This document shows, piece after piece, positions 1-12,000 of a stretch of 64,000 nt of DNA. Every line of letters starts with the position of its first letter. Position 1 is the first letter of the stretch. Location of the stretch: positions 186,001 to 250,000 of the forward strand of contig JAEOAD010000749.1 in the NCBI GenBank assembly GCA_036365145.1. Direction: 5' to 3'. The notes beneath the pieces are model-generated. The model saw only the letters and a list, made by a program, of their open reading frames with translations, was not told the DNA's origin and searched no databases. The DNA is from Orientallactaga sibirica (Eukaryota; Chordata; Mammalia; Rodentia; Dipodidae). The position numbers were made by a program, and so were the translations under genes.

Positions 1-3000
1 GAAGAGGGTTGAGTGCAGCAAGTTCAAACTTTCCTCGTTTGTACAATCTCACAAGATGTACAACTTAGTAGATTAGTTTCATTTCTAATGTAGTTTCAGG
101 AGAAAAGAAACATCTTCATTTCTGAACACTGTACTGTATGAAATAAGCCTGTTTAGCTCTTGGAATCAGTTGCTTTCATATGAAGAGGGTTGATTGCAGC
201 AAGTTCAAACTTTCCTCATTTGTACAATCTAACAAGATGTACAACTTAGTAGATTCATTTCATTTCTAATGTAGTTTCGTTAGAAAAGAAACATCTTCAT
301 TGTCAAACACTGTACTGTGTGAAATAAGCTTGTTTAGCTCTCAGAATGAGTTGCTTTCATACAAAGAGGGTTGATTGCAGCAAGTTCAAACTTTCCTCGT
401 TTTGTAAAATATAACAAGATGTACAACTTACTAGATTCGTTTCATTTCTACAGTTGTTTTTAAGAAAAGAAACAGCTTCATTTCTGAACAGTTTCTGTGT
501 GAAACAAGCTTATTCAGCTCTCAGAATCAGTTGCTTTTGTACGAAGAGGGTTGATTGCAGCAAGTTCAAACTTTACTCATTTGTACAATCTAACAAGATG
601 TACAACTTAGTAGTTTCATTTCATTTCTAAAGTAGTTAATTTAGAAAAGAAACATCTTCATTGCCAAACACTGTACTGTGTGAAATAAGATTGTTCAGCT
701 CAGGAATGAGTTGCTTTACTACAAAGAGTGTTGATTGCAGCAAGTTCAAACTTTTCTCGTTTGTAAAATCTAAGAAGATGTACAACACAGTAGATTTGTT
801 TCATTTCTACTGTAGTTTTTTAGAAAGAAACATCTTCATTTCCAAACACTGTACTGTGTGAAATAAGTTTATTCAGCTCTTGGAATCAGTTGCTTTCGTA
901 TAAAGAGGGTTGATTGCAGCAAGTTCAAACTTTCCTCGTTTGTACAATCTAACAAGATGTACAACTTAGTAGATTCATTTCATTTCTACAGTAGTTTCCT
1001 TAGAAAAGAAACATCTTCATTTCCAAACACTGTACTGTGTGAAATAAGCTTGTTCAGCTCTCGGAATGAGTTGCTTTCATACAAAAAAAGGTTGATTGCA
1101 GCAAGTTCAAACTTTCCTTGTTTGTTCAATCTAACAAGATGTACAACTTATTAGATTTGTTTCATTTCTAAAATAGTTTTGTTAGAAAAGAAACATCTTC
1201 ATTGCTGAACACTGTACTGTGTGAAATAAGCTGGTTCAGCTCTAAGAATGAGTTGCTTTCATAAGAAGAGGGTTGATTGCAGGAAATTTAAACTTTCCTC
1301 ATTTGTAAAATCTAACAAGATATACAACTTAGTAGATTTGTTTCATTTCTAATGTATTTTTTTAAAAAGAAACAGCTTCATTTCCGAACACTGTTCTGTG
1401 TGAAACAAGCTTATTCAGGTCTCAGAATGAGTTGCTTTTGTATGAAGAGGGATTGATTGCAGCAAGTTCAAAATTTCCTCGTTTGTACAATCTAACAAGA
1501 TGTACAACTTAGTAGATTAGTTTCATTTCTAAAGTAGTTTCATTAGAAAAGAAACATCTTCATTGCCAAACACTGTACTGTGTGAAATAAGCTTGTTCAG
1601 CTCTCGGAATGAGTTGCTTTTGTAAGAAGAGGGTTGATTGCAGCAAGTTCAAACTTTCCTCGTTTGTACAATCTAACAAGATGTACAACATAGTAGATTC
1701 ATTTCATTTCTACAGTAGTTTCGTTTAGAAAAGAAACATCTTCATTGCCAAACACTGTACTGTGTGAAATAAGCTTGTTCAGCTCTCAGAATGAGTTGCT
1801 TTCATATGAAGAGGATTGATTGCAGCAAGTTCAAACTTTCCTCGTTTGTACAATCTAACAAGATTTACAGTTTAGTAGATTTGTTTCATTTCTAAAGTAG
1901 TTTCATTAGAAAAGAAACATGTTCATTGCTGAACATGTACTGTGTGAAATAAGCTTCTTTGGCTCTTTGAATGAGTTGCTTTTGTAAGAAGACGGTTAAT
2001 TACAGGAAGTTCAAATGTTCCTCATTTGTACAAACTAACCAGATGTACAACTTAGTACATTGGTTTCATTTCTAAAGTCAGTTTCTTAGAAAAGAAACAT
2101 CTTCATTGCAAACACTGTTACTGTGTGAAATAAGCTTGTTCAGCTCTTGAATGAGTTGCTTTCGTAGGAAGAGGGTTGAGTGCAGCAAGTTCAAACTTTC
2201 CTTGTTTGTGTAATCTAACAAGATGTACAACTTACTAGATTCATTTCATTTCTAATGTAGTTTGTTAAGAAAAGAAATGGGTTCATTTCTGAACACTGTT
2301 CTTTGTGAAACAGACTTATTCAGCTCTCAGAATCAGTTGCTTTTGTACGAAGAGGGTTGATTGCAGCAAGTGCAAACTTTCCTAGTTTGTGCAATCTAAC
2401 CAGATGTACAACTTAGTAGATTCATTTAATTTCATTTCTAATGTAGTTTCCTTACAAAAGAAACATCTTCATTGCCAACCCTGTACTGTGTGAAATAAGC
2501 TTGTTCAGATATTGGAAATAGATGCTTTCATTCAAAGATTGTTGAGTACAGCAAGTTGAAACTTTCCTCGTTTGTAAAATCTAACAAGATGTACAACTTT
2601 GTAGATTCATTTCATTTCTAAAGTAGTTTCTAGAAAAAAGAAACATCTTCATTGCCACACACTGTACTCTGTGAAATAAGCTTGTTAAGCTCTTGGAATG
2701 AGTTCCTTTCTTACAAAGATGGTTGAAGAGCAAGTTCAAACTTTCCTCGTTTGTACAATTGAACCAGGTGAACAACTTAGTAGATTCGTTTCATTTCTTA
2801 TGTAGTTTCATTGGAAAACAAACATCTTCATTTCCGAACACTGTAGTGTATGAAATAAGCCTGTTTAGCTCTTGGAATCAGTTGCTTTTGTACGAAAAAG
2901 GTTGATTGCAGCAAGTTCAACCTTTCCTCGTTTGTGCAATCTAAGAAGATGTACAACTTAGTAGATTCATTTCATTTCTAATGTAGTTTCATTAGAAAAG

Positions 3001-6000
3001 AAACATCTTCATTGCCGAACACTGTACTGTGTGAAATAAGCTTGTTCAGCTCTTGGAATGAGTTGCTTTCATATGAAGAGGGTTGATTACAGCAAGTTCA
3101 AACTTTCCTTGTTTGTACAATCTAACAAGATGTACAACTTACTAGATTCATTTCATTTCTAATGTAGTTTCATTAGAAAAGAAACATCTTCATTTCCTAA
3201 CACTCTTCTTTGTGAAATAGGCTTATTCAGCTCTTGGAATCAGTTGCTTTTGTACAAAGAGGGTTAATTGCAGCAAGTTCAAACATTTCTCGTTTGTACA
3301 ATCTAACAGATGTACAACTTAGTAGATTTGTTTCATTTCTAATGTAGTATTTTAAAAAAGAAACATCTTCATTGCCAAACACTGTACTGTGTGAAATAAG
3401 CTTGTTCAGCTCTCAGAATCAGTTGCTTTCATACGAAAAGGGTTGAGTGCAGCAAGTTCAAACTTTCCTTGTTTGTGTAATCTAACAAGATGTACAACTT
3501 ACTAGATTAGTTTCATTTCTAATGTAGTTTCAGGAGAAAAGAAACATCTTCATTGCTGAACACTGTACTGTGTGAAATAAGCCTGTTTAGCTCTCAGAAT
3601 CAGTTGCTTTTATATGAAGAGGGTTGATTGCATCAAGTTCAAACTTTCCTCATTTGTACAATCTAACAAGATGTACAACTTAGTAGATTCATTTAATTTC
3701 TAATGTAGTTTTGTTAGAAAAGAAACATCTTCATTGTCAAACACTGTACTGTGTGAAATAAGCTTGTTTAGCTCCCAGAATGAGTTGCTTTCATACAAAG
3801 AGGGTTGATTGCAGCAAGTTCAAACTTTCCTCGTTTGTAAAATCTAACAAGATGTACAACTTACTAGATTAGTTTCATTTCTAATGTTGTTTTTTAAGAA
3901 AAGAAATATCTTCATTTCTGAACAGTGTTCTGTGTGAAACAAGCTTATTCAGCTCTTGGAATCAGTTGCTTTTGTACGAAGAGGGTTGATTGCAGCAAGT
4001 TCAAACTTTCTTCGTTTGTACAATCTAACAAGATGTACAACTTAGTAGATTCATTTCATTTCTAAAGTAGTTTTTTTAGAAAAGAAACATCTTCATTGCC
4101 AAACACTGTACTGTGTGAAATAAGATTGTCAGCTCAAGGAATGAGTTGCTTTGTAAGAAGAGGGTTGATTGCAGCAAGTTCAAACTTTCCTCGTTTGTAA
4201 AATCTAACAAGATGTACAACCACAGTAGATTTGTTTCATTTCTACTGTAGTTTTAAAGAAAAGAAACCATCTTCATTTCTGAACACTGTACTGTGTGAAA
4301 TAAGCATGTTCAGCTCTTGGAATCAGTTGCTTTAGTATAAAGAGGGTTGATTGCAGCAAGTTCAAACTTTCCTCGTTTGTACAATCTAACAAGATGTACA
4401 ACTTAGTAGATTCTATTCATTTCTACAGTAGTTTCAATAGAAAAGAAACATCTTCATTGCCAAACACTGTACTGTATGAAATAAGCCTGTTTAGCTCTTG
4501 GAATCAGTTGCTTTCATACAAAAAGGTTTGATTGCAGCAAGTTCAAACTTTCCTTGTTCTTACAGTCTAAAAAAATGTACAACTTATTAGATTTGTTTCA
4601 TTTCTAAAGTAGTTTTGTTAGAAAAGAAACATCTTCATTGTCTGAACACTGTACTGTGTGAAATAAGCTTGTTCAGCTCTAAGAATGAGTTGGTTTCATA
4701 CGAAGAGGGTTGATTGCAGCAATTTCAAACTTTCCTCATTTGTAAAATCTAACAAGATATACAACTTAGTAGATTCTTTTTTCATTTATAATGTAGTTTT
4801 TTTAAGAAAAGAAACAGCTTCATTTCCGAACACTGTTCTGTGTGAAACAAGCTTATTCAGGTCTCAGAATCAGTTGCTTTTGTACAAAGAAGGTTGATTG
4901 CAGCAAGTTCAAAATTTCCTCGTTTATACAATCTAACAAGATGTACAACTAGTAGATTCATTTCATTTCTAAAGTAGTTTCATTAGAAAAGAAACATCTT
5001 CATTTGCCAAACACTGTACTGTGTGAAATAAGCTTGTTCAGCTCTCGGAATGAGTTGCTTTTGTAAGAAGAGGGTTGATTGCAGCAAGTTCAAACTTTCC
5101 TCGTTTGTACAATCTAACAAGATGTACAACATAGTAGATTCATTTCATTTCTAATACAGTTTCCTTAGAAAAGAAACATCTTCATTGGCAAACACTGTAC
5201 TGTGTGAAATAAGCTTGTTCAGCTCTCAGAATGAGTTCCTTTGTACTAAAAGGATTGATTGCAGCAAGTTCAAACTTTCCTCGTTTGTACAATCTAACAA
5301 AATTTACAAGTTTAGTAGATTTGTTTCATTTCTAAAGTAGTTTCGTTAGAAAAGAAACATCTTCATTGCTGAACACTGTACTGTGTGAAATAAGCTTGTT
5401 CAGCTCTCGGAATGAGTTGCTTTGGTAAGAAGAGGGTTGATTGCAGCAAGTTGAAACTTTCCTCGTTTGTACAAACCTAACAAGATGTACAACTTAGTAG
5501 ACTGGTTTCATTTCTAAAGTCATTTTCTTAGAAAAGAAACATCTTCATTGCAAACACTGTTACTGTGTGAAATAAGCTTGTTCAGCTGTTGGAATGAGTT
5601 GCTTTGTATGAAGAAGGTTGACTGAAACAAGTTCAAACTTTCCTTGTTTGTGTAATCTAACAAGATGTACAACTTACTAGATTAGTTTCATTTCTAATGT
5701 AGTTTGTTAGAAAAGAAAATGGGTTCATTTCTGAACACTGTTCTTTTGTGAAACAGACTTATTCAGCTCTCAGAATCAGTTGCTTTCATACGAAGAGGGT
5801 TGATTGCAGCAAGTGCAAACTTTCCTAGTTTGTGTAATCTAACAAGATGTACAACTTAGTAGATTCATTTCATTTCTACAATAGTTTCCTTAGAAAAGAA
5901 ACATCTTCATTGCTGAACACTGTACTGTATGAAATAAGCTTGTTTAGCTCTTGGAATGAGTTGCTTTCATACAAAGAGGTTGAGTGCAGCAAGTTGAAAC

Positions 6001-9000
6001 TTTCCTCGTTTGTATAATCTAACAAGATGTACAACTTTGTACATTCATTTCATTTCTACAGAAGTTTCCCTAGAAAATAACCATCTTTATTGCCAAACAC
6101 TGTACTGTGTGTAATAAGCTTGTTCAGCTCTTGGAATGAGTTGCTTTCGTATGAAGAGGGTGGAGTGAAGGAAGTTCAAACTCTCCTCGTTTGTGTAATC
6201 TCACAAGATATACAACGTAGTAGATTCGTTTCATTTCTAATGTAGTTTCGATAGAAAAGAAACATCTTCATTTCCGAACACTGTAGTGTATGAAATAAGC
6301 CTGTTTAGCTCTTGGAATCAGTTGCTTTCGTACAAAAAAGGTTGATTGCAGCAAGTTCAAACTTTTGTCGTCTGTACAATCTAAAAAGATGTACAACTTA
6401 GTAGATTCATTTCATTTCTAAAGTAGTTTCATTAGAAAAGAAACATCTTCATTGCCAAACACTGTACTGTGTGTAATAAGCTTGTTCAGCTCTTGGAATG
6501 AGTTGCTTTCACATGAAGAGGGTTGAGTGAAACAAGTTCAAACTTTCCTTGTTTGTGTAATCTAACAAGATGCACAACTTACTAGATTAGTTTCATTTCT
6601 AATGTCGCTTGGTAAGAAAAGAAATGGCTTCATTTCCTAACACTCTTCTTTGTGGAACAGGCTTATTCAGCTCTCGGAATCAGTTGCTTTTGTACAAAGA
6701 GTGTTAATTGCAGCAAGTTCAAACATTTCTCGTTTGTACAACCTAACTAGATGTATAACTTAGTAGATTCCTTTCACTTATACAGTAGTTACCTCAGAAA
6801 GGAAACATCTTCATTGCCAAACACTGTACTGTGTGAAATAAGCTTGTTCAGCTCTCAGAATGAGTTGCTTTCATACTAAAAGGGTTGAGTGCAGCAAGTT
6901 CAAACTTTCCTTGTTTGTGTAATCTAAGAAGATGTATAACTTACTAGATTAGTATAATTTCTAATGTCGCTTCTTAAGAAATGAAATGGGTTCATTTCCG
7001 AACAGTGTTCTTTGTGAAACAGGCTTATTCAGCTCTCAGAATCAGTTGCTTTTGTACGAAGAGGGTTGATTGCAGCAAGTTCAAACTTTCTGCATTTGTA
7101 CAATCTGACTAGATTTACAACTTAGAAGATTCATTTCATTTCTACAGTAGTTTTGTTATAAAAGAAACATCTTCATTTCCAAACACTGTGCTGTGTGAAA
7201 TAAGCTTGTTCAACTCCCAGAATGAGTTGCTTTCATACCAACAGGGTTGAGTGCAGTAAGTTCAAACTTTCCTCGTTTGTGTAATCTAACAAGATGTACA
7301 ACTTACTAGATTAGTTTCATTTATAATGTCGCTTGTTAAGAAAAGAAATGGCTTCATTTCTGAACAGTGTTCTTTGGGAAACAAGCTTATTCAGCTCTTG
7401 GAATCAGTTGCTTTTGGACGAAGAGGGTTGATTGCAGCAAGTTCAAACTTTCTTCATTTGTACAATCTAACTAGATGTACAACTTAGTAGATTCATTTCA
7501 TTTCTACAGTAGTGTTGTTAGAAAAGAAACATCTTCATTTCTGAATACTGTACTGTGTGAAATAAGCTTGTCAGCTCTCGGAATGAGTTGCTTTCGTAAG
7601 AGGAGGGTTGAGTGCAGCAAGTTGAAACTTTCCTCGTTTGTACAACCTAACAGTATGTATAACTTTGTACATTTGTTTCATTTCTACAGAAGTTTCCCTA
7701 GAAAATAACCATCTTCATTGCCAAACACTGTACTGTGTGTAATAAGCTTGTTCAGCTCTTGGAATGAGTTGCTTTCGTATGAAGAGGGTTGAGTGAAGCA
7801 AGTTCAAACTTTCCTCGTTTGTGTAATCTCACAAGATATACAACGTAGTAGATTCTATTCATCTCTACTGTAGTATCAATAGAAAAGAAACATCTTCATT
7901 TCCAAACACTGTAGTGTATGAAATAAGCCTGTTTAGCTCTTGGAATCAGTTGCTTTCATACAAAAAAGGTTGATTGCAGCAAATTCAAACTTTTGTTGTT
8001 CTTACAATCTAAAAAGTTGCACAACTTAGTAGATTTGTTTCATTTCTAAAGTAGTTTCATTAGAAAAGAAACATCTTCATGTCCGAACACTGTACTGTGT
8101 GAAATAAGCTTGTTCAGCTCTCAGAAAAAGTTGGTTTCGTACAAAGAGGGTTGATTGCAGCAAGTTCAAACTTTCCTCCTTTATAAAATCTAACAAGATA
8201 TACAGCACACTTGATTCTTTTCATTTATAATGTCTTTTTTTTTAAGAAAATAAAACGCTTCATTTCCGACCAGTTTTCTGTGTGAAACAAGCTTATTCAG
8301 CTCTCAGAATCAGTTGCTTTTGTACAAAGAGGGTTGATTGCAGCAAGTTCAAACTTTACTCGTTTGTACAATCTAACATGATGTACAACCTAGTAGTTTC
8401 ATTTCATTTCTACAGTAGTTAATTTAGAAAAGTATCATCTTCATTGCCAAACACTGTACTGTGTGAAATAAGATTGTTCAGCTCTCGGAATGAGTAGCTT
8501 TCCTAAGAAGAGTGTTGATTGCAGCAAGTTCAAACTTTTCTCATTTGTAAAATCTCACAAGATGTACAGCATAGTAGATTCATTTAATTTCTACAGTAGT
8601 TTCCTTAGAAAAGAAACATCTTCATTGGCAAACAATGTACTGTGTGAAATAAGCTTGTTCAGCTCTCAGAATGAGTTGCTTTCATACTAAAAGGATTGAG
8701 TGCAGCAAGTTCAAACTTCCCTCGTTTGTTCAATCTAACAAAATGTACAACTTAGTAGATTTGTTCCATTTCTACAGTAGTCTCGTTAGAAAAGAAACAT
8801 CTTCATCGCAAAACACTGTCCTGTGTGAAATAAGCTTGTTCAATTCTCGGAATGAGTTGCTTTGGTAAGAAGAGGGTAGATTGCAGCAAGTTCAAACTTT
8901 GCTCGTTTGTAAAATCTAACAAGATGTACAACTTAGTAGACTCCTTTCATTTCTAAAGTCATTTTCTTAGAAAAGAAATATCTTCATTGCCGAACACTGT

Positions 9001-9060
9001 ACTGTGTGAAATAAGCTTGTTCAGCTCTAGGAATGAGTTGCTTTCGTATGAAGAAGGTTG
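1..9060. repeat. ~180-bp satellite, domain 1, with a 19-monomer higher-order repeat
   Basis: Head-to-tail monomers of 179 to 182 bp; the phrase TTGATTGCAGCAAG starts at 190, 371, 551, 731 and 910. Each unit carries the landmarks CAAGTTCAAACTTTCCTCG, AAGATGTACAACTTAGTAGA, TAGAAAAGAAACATCTTCA, ACTGTACTGTGTGAAATAAG and AGCTTGTTCAGCTC. Most units hold one AAGCTT, so HindIII should cut about once per unit. This domain is marked by TTGATTGCAG, GTACAATCTAAC and AACACTGTACTG. Rare variants recur about 3.44 kb apart: TTTCAGGAGAAAAG near 92 and 3,531; CATTGTCAAACAC near 298 and 3,732; AGTGCAAACTTTCCTAG near 2,369 and 5,812; the TTGGTAAGAAGAGGGT type near 5,422 and 8,860. This gives a 19-monomer unit present about 2.6 times. 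No coding function is seen; short open stretches exist because 180 is divisible by three. Confidence 0.93.
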
Positions 9061-12000
9061 ACTGCAACAAGTTCAAACTTTCCTCATTTGTAGAGTCTAA
9101 CAAGATTTAGAACGTACTAGATTCGTTTCATTTCTAAAGTAGTTGCATTAGAAAAGAAACATCGTCATTTCTGAATACTGTAGTTTGTGAAATAAGCTTT
9201 TTCAGCTCTCCAAATGAGTTTCTTTCATACGAAGAGTGTTGAGTGCGCTAAGTTAAAACTTTCCTTGTTTGTGTAATCTAACAAGATATACAACTTAGTA
9301 GATTCATTTCATTTCTAATGTAGTTTGGATAGAAGGCAAACATCTTCATTTCCGAACACTGTACTGTATGAAATAAGTGTGTTTACCTCTCAGAATCGGT
9401 TGCTTTCATACAAAGAGACTTGAATGCAGCAAGTTCAAACCTTCCTCGTTTGCATAATCTAACAAGATGTACAACTTACAAGATTCATTTCATTTCTAAA
9501 GTAGTTTCGTTAGAAAAGAAACATCTTCAATGCCAAACACTGTACTGTGTGAAATAATCTTGTGCAGCTCTAGGAATGAATTGCTTTCGTATGAAGATGG
9601 TTGAGTATAGCAAGTACAAACTTTCCTCGTTTGTGCAATCTAAAAAGAGGTACAACTTAGTAGATTCATTTCATTTCCAGTGTATTTTCGTTAGAAAAGA
9701 AACATCTTCATTGCCAAATACTGTACTGTGTGAAATAAGCTTGTTCAGCTCTCCAAATGAGATGCTTTTGTACGAAGAGGGTTGAGTGAAGCAAGTTCAA
9801 ACTTTCCTCGTTTGTGTAATCTAACAAGATGTACAACTCAGTAGATTTGCATCATTTCTAATGTAGTTTCATTAGAAAAGAAACATCATCATTGCCAAAC
9901 ACTGTACTGCGTGAAATAAGCTTGTGCAGCTCTAGTAATGAGTTGGTTTCATACGAAGAGGGTTCAGTGCAGCAAGTTCAAACTTTCCTCGTTTGTGTAA
10001 TGTAACAAGGTTTACAACTCAATATATATTCATTTCATTTCTAATGTAGTTTCAATATAAAAGAAACTTCTTCATTTCCTAATACTGTATTGTGTGAAAT
10101 AAGCTTGTTCTGCCCTCCGAATAAATTGCTTTCATACGAAGAGGGTTGAGTGCACTAAGTTCAAACATTCTTCGTTTGTGTAATCTAACAAGATGTACAA
10201 CTTAGTTGATTAATTTCATTTCTAATGTAATTTCGATAGAAAAGAAACATCTTCATTAGTGAACACTGTACTGTGTGAAATGAGCCTGTCGAGCTCTCAG
10301 AATCAGTTGCTATCATAGGAAGAGGGTTGATTGCAGCAAGTTCAAACTTTCTTCATTTCTGTAATCTCACAAAATGTACAAAACAGGAGATTCATTTCGT
10401 TTCAAATGTAGTTTTGTTAAAATAGGAACATCTTCATTGCCGAATACTGTAGTGTGCGAAATAAGCTTGTGCACCTCTAGGAATGAGTTGCTTTCATACG
10501 AAGATGGCTGATTGCAGCAAGTTCAGACTTTCTTCATTTGTAGAGTCTAAAAACGTGTACAAATTAGTAGATTCGTTTCATTTCTGAAGTAGTTTTTTTT
10601 AGAAAAGTAACATCTTCATTGCTGAACACTGTACTGTGTGAAATAAGCTTGTTCTGCTCTCCAAATGAGTTGCTTTCCTACGAAGAGGGTTGAGTGCAGC
10701 AAGTTCAATCTTTCCTCGTTTGTGTAATCTAACAAGATGTACAACTTAGTAGATTCCTTTCATTTCTAATGTACTTCCCATACAAAAGAAACATCTTCAT
10801 TGCCGAACACTGTTCTGTGTGAAATAAGCTTGTGCTGTTCTAGGAATGAATTGCTTTTGTATGAACAGGGTTGATTGCAGCAAGTTCAAACTTTCACTGT
10901 TTGTACAGTATAGCAAGATGTACAACTAAGTAGATTTGTTTCATTTCTAAAGTAGTTTTGTTAGAAAAGAATCATCTTCATTTTCGAACACTGTACTGTA
11001 TGATATAAGCCTGTTTAGCTTTCAGAATCAGTTGCTTTAGTACGAAGAGGGTTGAGTGCAGCAAGTTCAATCTTTCCTCGTTTGTAGAGTCTAACAAGAT
11101 GTACAAGGTAGTAGATTCGTTTTGTTTCTAATGTAGTTTTGATAGAAAAGAAACATCTTCATTGCCGAACACTGTACTGTATGAAATAAGCCTGTTTAGC
11201 TCTCAGAATCAGTTGCTTTCATACGAAGAGGGTTGATTGCAGCATGTTCAAACTTTCCTTGTTTGTACAGTCTAACAAGATGTACAACCTAGGAGATTCG
11301 TTTCATTTCTAAAGTAGTTTTGTTAGAAAAGAAATATCTTCATTGACGAACACTGTACTGTATGATATAAGCCTGTTTAGCTCTCAGAATCAGTTGCTTT
11401 CATAAGAAGAGGTTTGATTGCAGCAAGTTGAAACTTTTTTCTTTTGTACAGTCTCATAAGATGTACAACTTAGTAGATTCATTTCATTTCTTAAGTAGTT
11501 TTGTTAGAAAAGAAACATCTTCATTGATGAACACTGTACTGTATGAAATAAGCCTGTTTAGCTCTCATAATCAGTTGAGTACGAAGAGGGTTGATTGCAG
11601 AAAATTCAATCTTTCCTCGTTTGTAGAGTCTAACAAGATGTACAACGTAGTAGATTCGTTTCATTTCTAATGTGGTTTTGATACAAAAGAAACATCTTCA
11701 TTGCCGAACACTGTACTGTATGAAATAAGCCTGTTTAGCTCTCATAATCAGTTGCTTTCATACGAAGAGGGTTGATTGCAGCAAGTTCAAACTTTCCTTG
11801 TTTGTACAGTCTAACAAGATGTACAACTTAATAGATTCATTTCATTTCTAAAGTAGCTTCGTTATAAAAGAAACATCTTCATTTCCAAACACTGTACTGA
11901 GTGAAATAAGCTGGTTCAGCTCTCAGAATGAGTTCCTTTGGTACAGAGAGGGTTGATTGCAGCAAGTTCAAACTTTCCTCATTTGTGTAATATAATAAGA

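Noticed and set aside
661..861. Short open frames (60 to 86 codons) across the satellite, on both strands
   Set aside because: They are parts of the 180-bp monomer read in whichever frame is open. They start and stop at different places in different units and have no promoter, Kozak context or homology.
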